Shown here in pieces: positions 1 through 6,648 of a stretch of DNA of 13,849 bases; positions within the stretch are counted from its first letter, which is position 1, and each line of letters starts with the position of its first letter. The stretch comes from an uncultured Alphaproteobacteria bacterium. Lineage in GTDB: Bacteria; Pseudomonadota; Alphaproteobacteria; Rhizobiales; Beijerinckiaceae. The stretch is taken from NCBI GenBank assembly GCA_937988775.1, contig CALKHP010000056.1, forward strand, positions 1-13,849. The letters run 5' to 3'. The notes below the pieces were generated by a model. That model had not been told where the DNA came from and did no database searches. It saw only the letters and a list, made by a program, of their open reading frames with translations. A program made the translations under genes and the position numbers.

Positions 1-207
1 GTTCTTCAGCAGGCCGACGAGGTTCGGCGCGCGTTTCTGGCCGGGCGCGATCTGCACCACATCGGCATTGCCGTCGCCCCATGACAGTTGCACCACGCAC
101 AGCCGGTCGCGCAGCGGATTGAGGCCGAGCGTCTCGGTGTCGATGGCGAGTTGCGCGTTGCGTGCGATGCGGTCGGGCAGGTCGCCCTGGTGATGGCGGA
201 TGGTCAA
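1..207 (-). CDS. rnd: Ribonuclease D-type 3'-5' exonuclease, N-terminal part (runs off left edge)
   Basis: The first 69 codons of a DEDD-family 3'-5' exonuclease can be read on the minus strand. The fragment holds the first exonuclease motif, AIDTETLGLNP, with the metal-binding pair D23 and E25, followed by RDRLCVVQLSWGDG, the usual RNase D continuation. Proteins of this family trim RNA 3' ends, for example of tRNA precursors. Alphaproteobacteria often carry a compact form of about 200 aa consisting of the exonuclease domain alone; the rest lies outside the window, so the total length is unknown. I chose the TTG at 207 because an AGGGA ribosome-binding sequence lies 7 nt upstream and because MTIRHHQGDLPD looks like the usual start of the family. 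An in-frame ATG at 285 would add 26 residues that do not resemble the family. It is transcribed divergently from the gene at 399. Confidence 0.85.
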   Translation of the reverse strand, partial: MTIRHHQGDLPDRIARNAQLAIDTETLGLNPLRDRLCVVQLSWGDGNADVVQIAPGQKRAPNLVGLLKN

Positions 208-262
208 GGGCGTGTCCCTGGCATGAAGGCGGGTTTTGGCGGCGCGCCTTGGGGGCGTCGCA

Positions 263-290
263 TTGAGGTCGCAGTGCCATCGCATATTTT
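263..290 (+). promoter_or_regulatory. Candidate sigma70-like promoter for the 399-2018 gene pair
   Basis: TTGAGG (263-268) and TATTTT (285-290) are separated by 16 nt on the plus strand and could serve as -35 and -10 boxes. A start of transcription near 297 would leave a leader of about 100 nt before the ATG at 399. This rests on pattern match only; AT-rich hexamers are rare in this GC-rich sequence, which makes the site somewhat more notable. Confidence 0.3.
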
Positions 291-321
291 ACGTGCGAAT
301 CAAACGGCGATGCCCGAGACT

Positions 322-333
322 CCTGAATTCAGG
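322..333. promoter_or_regulatory. Perfect 12-bp palindrome in the divergent intergenic region
   Basis: CCTGAATTCAGG is a perfect palindrome in the 191-bp gap (208-398) between the divergent RNase D gene and the 80-aa gene. It lies just downstream of the candidate plus-strand promoter, where a repressor site could act. It could also arise by chance. Apart from this site and the promoter candidate I see nothing else in the gap. Confidence 0.3.
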
Positions 334-398
334 CAGCCGCCAGGGAACGATATCGCGGCGGGACTGTTCAGGCTCGCGAGAAGCAGAGGAGACGCTGC

Positions 399-641
399 AT
401 GCGGCGCTGTTACGACCCGCGCGACCCGGCGCAATCCGAACGTGATCCCTCGAGCTGGCGCCTGAGCGATAACCCGATCCTGGTCGCGGCGGCCGAGGTG
501 TCGGAATCCGTTTCGGCCGCCCGGATCGACTGGCCGGCGATCGCCGCCGATGCCGATGATTTCGAGCGCCAGATCCTCAAGCGCGACGCCGGGCTGCCGC
601 GGGCCGCGCCTGCCCGTGCCGCCGCGCGGCGCTCCGGTTAA
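399..641 (+). CDS. Small protein of unknown function (80 aa)
   Basis: An 80-aa open frame with an ATG preceded by a strong AGAGGAG ribosome-binding sequence ending 7 nt upstream. It ends 24 nt before the sugar dehydrogenase gene, so the two are probably cotranscribed. I do not recognise the family. The protein is soluble-looking, with no signal peptide or membrane segment. An Arg/Asp-rich N-terminus (RRCYDPRDPAQSERDPSSW) is followed by a probable helical stretch (about residues 25-60, rich in Ala, Val, Glu and Asp) and an Ala/Arg/Pro-rich basic tail (AAPARAAARRSG). The good ribosome-binding site and close coupling to the next gene are the main arguments that it is real. It could still be a chance frame in GC-rich DNA. 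Confidence 0.55.
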   Translation: MRRCYDPRDPAQSERDPSSWRLSDNPILVAAAEVSESVSAARIDWPAIAADADDFERQILKRDAGLPRAAPARAAARRSG

Positions 642-665
642 GGCCGATCGACCGGAGATTTCGCC

Positions 666-2018
666 ATGAACCGCGTGCTGCTGCCCGTCGCCGCGTTGCT
701 CTTCGCCGCCGGTTTCACCGTCGCTGGCGCCGAGACGCTGCAAGGCAAGGCGGCGTTCGGCGACTGGCGCCAGGACAGGCCCGGCCAGTCGCGGCTGATC
801 CGGCCCTCGGATTTGCCGCCGCCCGGCGCGACGCGCTCGGCCAGCGCCTCGCCGGGCGTGATCCAGCCGCCGGCGGGCGCGATGCCGCAGGTGCCGGCCG
901 GTTTCAAGGCCGAACGCTTCGCCGCCGGTCTTGTCAATCCGCGCGTGCTGCGCGTGGCGCCGAACGGCGACATCTTCGTGGCCGAGACCGCCGCCGGGCG
1001 CATCCGCGTGCTGCGCGCGCCGGACGGGGCGGCGCATCCAACGCTGACCGAGACCTTCGCCACGGGCCTCGATGGCCCGTTCGGCATCGCCTTCTATCCG
1101 CCGCAAGGCGAGGCGCGGTTCGTTTATGTCGCGACCGAGAACGCCGTGCTGCGCTTCGCCTACCGCGCCGGCGACATGAAGGCGGCTGGCCGGCCCGAGA
1201 TCGTAGTGCCGCAGCTTTCGCCGGAAACCGGTGGCCATTCGACGCGCGACATCGCCTTTTCCGCTGACGGCAAACGCATGTTCGTCTCGGTCGGCTCGGC
1301 GTCGAATGTCGCGCAGGGGCTGCCCCGCCGTTCGGTGGAGGAGGCGCGGCGCTATGAAAGCAGCCGGGCGCCGGGCGCGCTCTGGGGCGATGAGACCGAC
1401 CGGGCGCTGGTGCTCGCCTTCGACCCGGACGGCAAGAACCGGCGCATTTTCGCGACCGGCATCCGCAATTGCGTCGGCCTTGCCGTGCAGCCGGCGGGCG
1501 GCGCGCTGTGGTGTGCCACCAACGAGCGCGACGGGCTCGGCGACGACCTGCCGCCGGATTACGCCACCAGCGTGCGCGAGGGCGGTTTCTACGGCTGGCC
1601 GTGGTACTATATCGGCGCCAACGAGGACCCGCGCCACCAGGGCGCCCGGCCCGACCTCAAGGACAAGGTCAGCGTGCCCGACGTGCTGATCCAGCCGCAT
1701 TCGGCACCGTTGCAGATCACCTTCTATCAGGCGCGCGCCGGTGCGCCCTCGGCTTTCCCGGTCGCTTACCAGGGTGCGGCATTCGTGACGCTGCACGGCT
1801 CGTGGAACCGCGCCCGGCGCACCGGCTACAAGGTGGTGCGGCTCGAGATGCGCGACGGCCGGCCGACCGGCGCTTACGAGGATTTCCTGACCGGTTTCGT
1901 GCGCGGCCCGCGCGAGGTCTGGGGCCGGCCGGTCGGCATCGCCGTCGCCCATGACGGCGCGCTGCTCGTCTCGGAGGACGGCAACGACACCATCTGGCGC
2001 ATCGCGCCGCACTCCTGA
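666..2018 (+). CDS. Exported PQQ-dependent sugar dehydrogenase / sorbosone dehydrogenase family protein
   Basis: A 450-aa protein of the soluble glucose/sorbosone dehydrogenase (GSDH) beta-propeller family. These are periplasmic enzymes that oxidise sugars or related alcohols and aldehydes using pyrroloquinoline quinone. Residues 1-22 form a signal peptide (hydrophobic LLPVAALLFAAGFTVAGA, likely cleavage after AGA). A Pro-rich linker follows to about residue 78, then the propeller. Family landmarks include the blade repeat GDIFVAETAAGRIRVL (101-116), GLDGPFGIAFYP (134-145), GGHSTRDIAFS (189-199, with H191 and R194 as candidate active-site residues), GIRNCVGLA (265-273), NERDGLGDDLPPD (286-298), GGFYGWPWYY (306-315), LHGSWNR (376-382) and GRPVGIAVAHDGALLVSEDG at the end. 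Full length for the family. GGAG lies 8 nt upstream of the ATG. The substrate cannot be told from sequence, and no PQQ biosynthesis genes are in the window. Confidence 0.88.
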   Translation: MNRVLLPVAALLFAAGFTVAGAETLQGKAAFGDWRQDRPGQSRLIRPSDLPPPGATRSASASPGVIQPPAGAMPQVPAGFKAERFAAGLVNPRVLRVAPNGDIFVAETAAGRIRVLRAPDGAAHPTLTETFATGLDGPFGIAFYPPQGEARFVYVATENAVLRFAYRAGDMKAAGRPEIVVPQLSPETGGHSTRDIAFSADGKRMFVSVGSASNVAQGLPRRSVEEARRYESSRAPGALWGDETDRALVLAFDPDGKNRRIFATGIRNCVGLAVQPAGGALWCATNERDGLGDDLPPDYATSVREGGFYGWPWYYIGANEDPRHQGARPDLKDKVSVPDVLIQPHSAPLQITFYQARAGAPSAFPVAYQGAAFVTLHGSWNRARRTGYKVVRLEMRDGRPTGAYEDFLTGFVRGPREVWGRPVGIAVAHDGALLVSEDGNDTIWRIAPHS

Positions 2019-2031
2019 GCGGGGCGCGCGC

Positions 2032-2307
2032 TCAGTCGTCGTTCTCGGCGTTCAGCCCTTCCGGGCGCAGCCCGTCGTCGAACGGCGCCGCCTCGATCCT
2101 GTCGACGAGGTTGAGCTGTTCGGCCGCGGCCTGTGCGAAAGCGCGCGCATCGACGTCGAGCGCATGGTCGTAATCGTCCTTCTCGCCGGCCACCGCGCCG
2201 AGCAGCTTGCGGTCGCCGATCATGAAGGTCAGCGCCGCGGCGCGCATCTTGTGCCTGACCCGGATCATGTCGGGCCGGGCTTCCTCGACGGTAAAGTCAC
2301 TATCCAT
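2032..2307 (-). CDS. Small protein of unknown function (91 aa)
   Basis: A 91-aa frame that converges on the sugar dehydrogenase gene with 13 nt between the stops. I do not recognise a family. The protein is acidic, with a C-terminus rich in Asp, Glu and Asn (GLRPEGLNAENDD). It has no signal peptide or membrane segment. The central part reads like a helix-rich soluble domain (RVRHKMRAAALTFMIGDRKL, then EKDDYDHALDVDARAFAQAA). A GGGGA sequence lies 7 nt upstream of the ATG, a reasonable ribosome-binding site. It lies downstream of pgm on the same strand, with 67 nt between, so it may be read from the pgm transcript. The opposite strand here also carries open frames, so coding status rests on the start context and the ordered composition. 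Confidence 0.6.
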   Translation of the reverse strand: MDSDFTVEEARPDMIRVRHKMRAAALTFMIGDRKLLGAVAGEKDDYDHALDVDARAFAQAAAEQLNLVDRIEAAPFDDGLRPEGLNAENDD

Positions 2308-2365
2308 GGCGCCATCCCCGCTTGGGTTGCGTTTTCAACACCAACGCGGCAGGCGGGTTTTTGCT

Positions 2366-2382
2366 CCGGCTTTTTCAGCCGG
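2366..2382 (-). other. Hairpin spanning the pgm stop codon
   Basis: CCGGCT-GAAAA-AGCCGG (minus-strand sense) is a perfect 6-bp stem with a 5-nt loop that includes the end of the pgm TGA stop codon. On neither strand is it followed by a T-run, so it is not a standard intrinsic terminator. It could help stabilise or process the 3' end of the pgm message. Its effect is unknown. Confidence 0.4.
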
Positions 2383-4021
2383 CCGCGAAAGCCTCGCCGA
2401 TGATGGCGCGCGCCTCGTCCTGGATTTTCGCCAGATGCGCCGCATCACGAAAACTCTCGGCGTAGATTTTGTAGACCTCTTCCGTGCCGGAGGGCCGGGC
2501 GGCGAACCAGCCGTTCTCGGTGGCGATCTTGAGGCCGCCAAAGGCCGCGCCGTTGCCGGGCGCCTTGTCGAGCACCGCGAGGATCGGTTCGCCGGCAAGC
2601 TCGGACGCGGTGATCCTTTCCGGCGTCAGCCCCTTCAGGATCGCCTTCTGCGCCGCCGTGGCCGGCGCATCGACGCGGGCATAGAGCGGCGCGCCAAGCT
2701 CGGCCGTCAGCCCGTCATAGAGCTTGCCCGGATCGGCGCCGGTCTTCGCGGTGATCTCGGCCGCGAGCAGGCCGGGGATCAGCCCGTCCTTGTCGGTCGT
2801 CCATACCGTGCCATCGCGGCGCAGGAACGAGGCGCCAGCGCTTTCCTCGCCCGTGAAGCCGAGCGAACCGTCATGCAGGCCGGCGACGAACCATTTGAAG
2901 CCGACCGGCACTTCCGACAGGGGGCGCCCGAGTTTCGCCGCCACCTTGTCGATGATCGCGCTCGAGACGATCGTCTTGCCGACGCCGCTTGCAGCCGCCC
3001 ATTGCGGCCGGTTGGCGAACAGATAGGCGATCGAGGCGGCGAGGTAATGGTTCGGGTTCATCAGGCCGCTGCCCGGCGTGACGATGCCGTGACGGTCGGC
3101 GTCGGTATCGTTGGCGAAGGCGATGTCGAACTTGTCCTTCAGGCCGATCAGGCTCGCCATCGCATAGGGCGACGAGCAGTCCATCCTGATCTTGCCGTCC
3201 CAGTCGGCGGTCATGAAGCCGAAAGTCGGGTCGAGCGCGTCGTTCACCACGGTGGCATTGAGGCCATAGCGCTCGATGATCGGCTGCCAGTAGCCGATAC
3301 TCGCGCCGCCGAGCGGATCGATGCCGATCGAGATGCCTGATTCGCGGATCGCCGCCATGTCGACGACCTGGTCGAGTTCGCCGACATAGCCGGCGACATA
3401 ATCATGCCGATGCACGCTCGGCGCTTTCAGCGCGCTCTCGTAGGGCATGCGGCGCACGCCGTTCAGTTGCTCGGCGAGCAATTGGTTGGCGGCCTTCTCG
3501 ATCCAGCCGGTGGCATCGGTATCGGCCGGGCCGCCATGGGGCGGATTGTATTTGAAGCCGCCATCCTCGGGCGGATTATGCGAGGGCGAGATCACCACGC
3601 CATCGGCGAGGCCGCTGTCGCGACCGCGATTATGGCCGATAATGGCATGCGAAATCACCGGCGTCGGCGTGAAGCCGTCATTGGCGTCGATCATCGTGAT
3701 GACGCCATTGGCCGCGAACACCTCGAGCGCCGTGCGCATCGCGGGGCGCGACAGGGCATGCGTATCGATGCCGAGATACAGCGGCCCGTCAATGCCGGCC
3801 TTGCGGCGATAGTGGCAGATCGCCTGGGCGATCGCCACGATATGCGCCTCGTTGAACGAGCGGTTGAGGGCCGAGCCGCGATGGCCCGATGTGCCGAAGG
3901 CAACGCGCTGGCCGGCATTGGCCGGGTCGGGCCGCTCATAATAGGCCGTTTCGAGCGCGCCGAGGTCGAGCAGATCGGCAGGCGCAAGGAGCTTGCCGGC
4001 CAGCGGGTTGATCGTGGTCAT
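2375..4021 (-). CDS. pgm: Phosphoglucomutase (alpha-D-glucose-specific)
   Basis: A 548-aa enzyme interconverting glucose 1-phosphate and glucose 6-phosphate, linking glycolysis to glycogen, nucleotide-sugar and polysaccharide synthesis in the cytoplasm. The length matches the E. coli Pgm type (about 546 aa). All four phosphohexomutase loops are present. The phosphoserine loop is ISPSHNPPEDGG, with S147 as the likely phosphorylated serine. The Mg-binding loop is NDTDADR, with D305, D307 and D309. The sugar-specificity loop is GEESAG (391-396) and the phosphate-binding loop RPSGTE (509-514). GFKYNPPHGGPAD following the serine loop is typical of the Pgm subgroup rather than ManB or GlmM. I used the ATG at 4021 because it gives the family N-terminus and has GAAAGG 6-7 nt upstream; the open frame continues further but only as a shadow of the previous gene. 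It follows the cupin gene by 28 nt. Confidence 0.96.
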   Translation of the reverse strand: MTTINPLAGKLLAPADLLDLGALETAYYERPDPANAGQRVAFGTSGHRGSALNRSFNEAHIVAIAQAICHYRRKAGIDGPLYLGIDTHALSRPAMRTALEVFAANGVITMIDANDGFTPTPVISHAIIGHNRGRDSGLADGVVISPSHNPPEDGGFKYNPPHGGPADTDATGWIEKAANQLLAEQLNGVRRMPYESALKAPSVHRHDYVAGYVGELDQVVDMAAIRESGISIGIDPLGGASIGYWQPIIERYGLNATVVNDALDPTFGFMTADWDGKIRMDCSSPYAMASLIGLKDKFDIAFANDTDADRHGIVTPGSGLMNPNHYLAASIAYLFANRPQWAAASGVGKTIVSSAIIDKVAAKLGRPLSEVPVGFKWFVAGLHDGSLGFTGEESAGASFLRRDGTVWTTDKDGLIPGLLAAEITAKTGADPGKLYDGLTAELGAPLYARVDAPATAAQKAILKGLTPERITASELAGEPILAVLDKAPGNGAAFGGLKIATENGWFAARPSGTEEVYKIYAESFRDAAHLAKIQDEARAIIGEAFAAG

Positions 4022-4039
4022 CGCATGCCTTTCAGCGCA

Positions 4040-4048
4040 GGGGGGGGG
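4040..4048. repeat. Nine-base G homopolymer in the cupin-pgm gap
   Basis: Nine G in a row on the plus strand (nine C on the coding strand) immediately follow the cupin stop codon and precede the pgm ribosome-binding site. The tract lies outside both reading frames, so a length change would alter only the spacing between the two genes. It may be prone to slippage or to sequencing error. Confidence 0.8.
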
Positions 4049-4049
4049 A

Positions 4050-4568
4050 TCAGCGGACGAACTGGTCGACGAAATCCTTGCCAAGCCCGGCGTCGCTATA
4101 ATGCTTGCGGCACATCTCGACCTTGGTGAACACGTCCTCGTAGCCGGTCTGTTTGCCCCACGGATCGACATAGATCATCGCGCCGGTGATGTGGAACAGC
4201 GTGATCATTTCCGGGCAATCCTCCGGCACCACCAGCGTATGCGTCTCGCCCGGCGGCTCGAACACGTAGGAGCCGGTCTCGGCGACCCAGTCATGCTCGA
4301 GATAGTGCCAGCGCCCGCGCAGCACATGGCCGTGCACGGGGGCGGGGTGGCGGTGGCGGCTGAGAATGCCGGCGCGGCGCACGCGCAGCAGGTTGACCCA
4401 GTAGCCCTGGCTGACATTCAGGCATAGCGGCCGGAACCAGACATTCTCCATCTGCGGCACCCAGAGCCGCTCATCCTCCGGCAGCACCGCCGGCACGACG
4501 ATCTCGGTCTTGGCTTCGGGCGGAAACGGCAGTTGATACGGCATGCGCCGCGTATCGGCATCGGACAT
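4050..4568 (-). CDS. Cupin protein of the 2,4'-dihydroxyacetophenone dioxygenase / ChrR type
   Basis: A 172-aa single-domain cupin resembling 2,4'-dihydroxyacetophenone dioxygenase (DAD), a non-haem iron enzyme that cleaves the side-chain carbon-carbon bond of that aromatic ketone. The cupin core is visible: SRHRHPAPVHGHVLRGRW gives candidate metal ligands H72, H74 and H79, and PPGETHTLVV supplies the later histidine H110. These fit the three-His arrangement of DAD-like cupins. The tail IYVDPWGKQTGYEDVF is also typical of the group. The real substrate is uncertain, because most members are annotated by similarity only. I chose the ATG at 4568, which has AAGGGGG about 6 nt upstream. A TTG at 4592 overlapping the stop of the preceding SDR gene would add 8 residues and cannot be excluded. 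It sits 20 nt after the SDR gene and 28 nt before pgm, so it is probably cotranscribed with both. Confidence 0.82.
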   Translation of the reverse strand: MSDADTRRMPYQLPFPPEAKTEIVVPAVLPEDERLWVPQMENVWFRPLCLNVSQGYWVNLLRVRRAGILSRHRHPAPVHGHVLRGRWHYLEHDWVAETGSYVFEPPGETHTLVVPEDCPEMITLFHITGAMIYVDPWGKQTGYEDVFTKVEMCRKHYSDAGLGKDFVDQFVR

Positions 4569-4588
4569 CGAAAACCCCCTTTTACGGT

Positions 4589-5305
4589 TCAAGCGATCAG
4601 GTAGCCGCCATCGACGGGCAGGATCACGCCGGTGACGAAAGCGGCAAGCGGCGAGGCGAGGAAGCAGGCCGCGCCCGCGACATCCTCCGGCGTGCCCCAG
4701 CGCGCCATCGGTGTGCGCGCAAGGATCGCGGTCTCGCGATCCTTGTTGTCGCGTAGCGCCTGTGTCAGCGGCGTGGCGATCCAGCCGGGCGCGACCGCGT
4801 TGACGCGGATGCCGTCCGGCGCCCAGCCGATGGCGAGGCTCTTGGTCAGTTGCGCGATGCCGCCCTTGCTGGCGCTGTAGGCCGGCCCGAGCCCTGCGCC
4901 GAAGAAGCTCAGCATCGAGGCGAGATTGATGATCGAGCCGCCTTGCGCCTTCAGTTGCGGGCGGAAGGCGGTGCAGGTGCGCATCGTGCCGGCGAGATTG
5001 ACGTCGAGCACCTGCTCGAACGTCTCAAGCTCGTATTCGGCGGCGCGGCGGATGATGCCGGCGGCATTGACCAGGATGTCGAGTTGCTTCGTGCGGCCGG
5101 CCAGTTCGGCGACGGCTGCGCTGTCGGAGACATCGAGCGCCGCGAAATGGAGCGGCCCGAAATCGCGGCCGGCATGGCTCGGCAGGTCGGCGATCGTCAC
5201 CTGTGCGCCGGCTTCTGCCAGCCCGCGCGCGATGCCGGCGCCGATGCCGCTGGCGCCACCCGTCACCAGGGCGCTCGCGCCGGAAAGATCGATGGTCAGC
5301 GGCAT
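4589..5305 (-). CDS. Short-chain dehydrogenase/reductase (SDR), classical type
   Basis: A 238-aa NAD(P)-dependent oxidoreductase of the classical SDR family. The cofactor loop TGGASGIG is at 15-22. D40 at the end of the second strand (TIAD) points to NAD rather than NADP. NAAG is at 80-83 and N104 is in VNLAG. The catalytic set is S130, Y143 and K147, with the spacing AYSASKGG. PGWIATPL (173-180) and the C-terminal FVTGVILPVDGGY complete the family. Length is normal. The closest general type is the gluconate 5-dehydrogenase / 2-deoxygluconate 3-dehydrogenase group, but the substrate cannot be assigned. AAGGAG lies 7 nt upstream of the ATG, an excellent ribosome-binding site. As first gene of the SDR-cupin-pgm set, it may act on the same compound as the cupin enzyme. 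I see no clear promoter in the 60 bp upstream. Confidence 0.93.
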   Translation of the reverse strand: MPLTIDLSGASALVTGGASGIGAGIARGLAEAGAQVTIADLPSHAGRDFGPLHFAALDVSDSAAVAELAGRTKQLDILVNAAGIIRRAAEYELETFEQVLDVNLAGTMRTCTAFRPQLKAQGGSIINLASMLSFFGAGLGPAYSASKGGIAQLTKSLAIGWAPDGIRVNAVAPGWIATPLTQALRDNKDRETAILARTPMARWGTPEDVAGAACFLASPLAAFVTGVILPVDGGYLIA

Positions 5306-5365
5306 GGGGTGTCTCCTTGGGGCGGGCGGTTCGGCGGGCGGTGCCCGGTGCCGGATCGAGACCTA

Positions 5366-6634
5366 TCAGGCGGTGGCATGGTCATACAATAACTGTTCGG
5401 GCAGCACATGGCTGAGGTCGCCGTTGCGCTGGACCCTGAGCCGGCCGAGCCCGAGCCAATGCGCCATCAGGCCGAGTTCCGCCAGCAACGGCTCGCGCAA
5501 GCCGTCGGGCCGCTCGCCGGGTTCGCGATGGGCGGCCTGCACCACCAGCGTGCCGCTGGCGCGCTCGGCCTTGAGGTCGAGCCGGGCGACGATGCGGTCG
5601 CCGAGCAGGAAGGGCAGCACGTAATAGCCGTGCTGGCGCTGGGCGGCGGGCGTGTAGATCTCGAGCTTGAGGCGCACGCCGAACAGGCCTTCCGTGCGCT
5701 CGCGCTGCCAGACGAGCGGATCGAACGGCGCCAGCAAGGCGCGGCCGGCGACCTTGCGCGGCATGCGCGCGCCACGGCTGAGATAGGCCGGCTGGCGCCA
5801 GCCGGCGACGGTGACCGGCACGAGGTCGCCGCTCTCGACCAGGCTGGCGACGGCGACCCGCGCGTCAGCGACGTCGAGCCGGAAATAATCCCTCAGGCAG
5901 CGTTCGGTCGCGACGCCGAGCGCGCGGCCCGCCACCGCCACCAGCGCGCGCTGGGCGTCGGCCTCGGAGGGCGTCGGCGTCTCGAGCACGGGTTTCGGCA
6001 GCACGCGCTCGCTCAGGTCGTAGACGCGCTCGAACGTGCCGCGTCGCGTCCTGGTGGTGACGATGCCGGCCCAGAACAGCCATTCGATGGCGCGCTTGCC
6101 CTCCGACCAGCCCCACCAGCCGCCCTCGCCCTTGTGCTGATGCGTGAGTTCGCCGGCCGAGAGAGGCCCGCGCGCCACGATATCACGACGCACCGCCTCG
6201 ATCAGCTCGGGTCGTTCGCGGCCGAAACGCGCCAGCCCGCCATAGATGCCTCGGCCTTGTGCGGCGCGCGCCATGCGCCAGCGCAGCAGTGGTTGCAGCG
6301 CCACCGGCAGATAGGAGGCTTCATGGCCCCAATATTCGAACAGCACCCGGCGGCGCCCGTCATAGGCGAGGCGGGCGAGATCGGCGATGTCGTAGCGGCC
6401 GAGCCGCGCGAAACCGGGCAGCGTGTGGGCGCGGGCGATGACGTTGACCGAATCGATCTGCACCACGCCGAGCCGCTCGACCATGCGCCGCAGCGCGGCG
6501 CGTCCCGCTTCGCCGGCGGGGCGCGGCCCGCCAAGCCCCTGCGCGGCGATGGCGATGCGGCGTGCTTCCGCCAGCGACAGGCTGTTCGAGCGCCGTGGCG
6601 CCGGCAGATCCGGCAGATCGCCCGGGAGTTCCAT
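5366..6634 (-). CDS. ycaQ: YcaQ/AlkX-type DNA glycosylase (winged-helix HTH_42 family)
   Basis: A 422-aa protein of the AlkZ/YcaQ family, winged-helix DNA glycosylases that remove alkylated bases. The E. coli YcaQ (AlkX) branch opens interstrand crosslinks. The catalytic QxD motif is seen at Q59-I60-D61 in GVVQIDSVNVIARAH, the same context as in the YcaQ branch. FEYWGHEASYLPV (98-110) and the C-terminal APFDPLVWQRERTEGLFG and HGYYVLPFLLGDRIVARLD are further family signatures. The N-terminus carries about 20 extra Pro-rich residues before the domain. The ATG at 6634 is the only good start before the conserved part, although its ribosome-binding site is weak (GAGG about 12 nt upstream). It follows the exported-protein gene by 14 nt, so translation probably depends on the upstream gene. 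Enzymatic role is inferred from the family; several members were long annotated only as winged-helix DNA-binding proteins. Confidence 0.9.
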   Translation of the reverse strand: MELPGDLPDLPAPRRSNSLSLAEARRIAIAAQGLGGPRPAGEAGRAALRRMVERLGVVQIDSVNVIARAHTLPGFARLGRYDIADLARLAYDGRRRVLFEYWGHEASYLPVALQPLLRWRMARAAQGRGIYGGLARFGRERPELIEAVRRDIVARGPLSAGELTHQHKGEGGWWGWSEGKRAIEWLFWAGIVTTRTRRGTFERVYDLSERVLPKPVLETPTPSEADAQRALVAVAGRALGVATERCLRDYFRLDVADARVAVASLVESGDLVPVTVAGWRQPAYLSRGARMPRKVAGRALLAPFDPLVWQRERTEGLFGVRLKLEIYTPAAQRQHGYYVLPFLLGDRIVARLDLKAERASGTLVVQAAHREPGERPDGLREPLLAELGLMAHWLGLGRLRVQRNGDLSHVLPEQLLYDHATA

Positions 6635-6648
6635 CGTTTCGCCCGGCC

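Noticed and set aside
208..285. Extended RNase D start at the ATG at 285
   Set aside because: It adds 26 residues unlike the family, whereas the TTG at 207 has AGGGA at ideal spacing and the usual N-terminal sequence.
88..465. 125-codon plus-strand frame over the RNase D start region
   Set aside because: It overlaps the RNase D coding region and intergenic DNA, has no good ribosome-binding site and no recognisable features.
300..2012. 570-codon open frame on the minus strand opposite the sugar dehydrogenase gene
   Set aside because: It is Arg/Ala/Gly-rich with no family motifs and lies antisense to a well-supported GSDH gene; long antisense frames are common in GC-rich DNA.
2366..2382. Hairpin at the pgm stop considered as an intrinsic terminator
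   Set aside because: No T-run follows on either strand and the stem includes the stop codon; reported only as a hairpin of unknown effect.
2207..4129. Long plus-strand frames opposite pgm
   Set aside because: Composition is typical of shadow frames and pgm on the minus strand shows complete family motifs.
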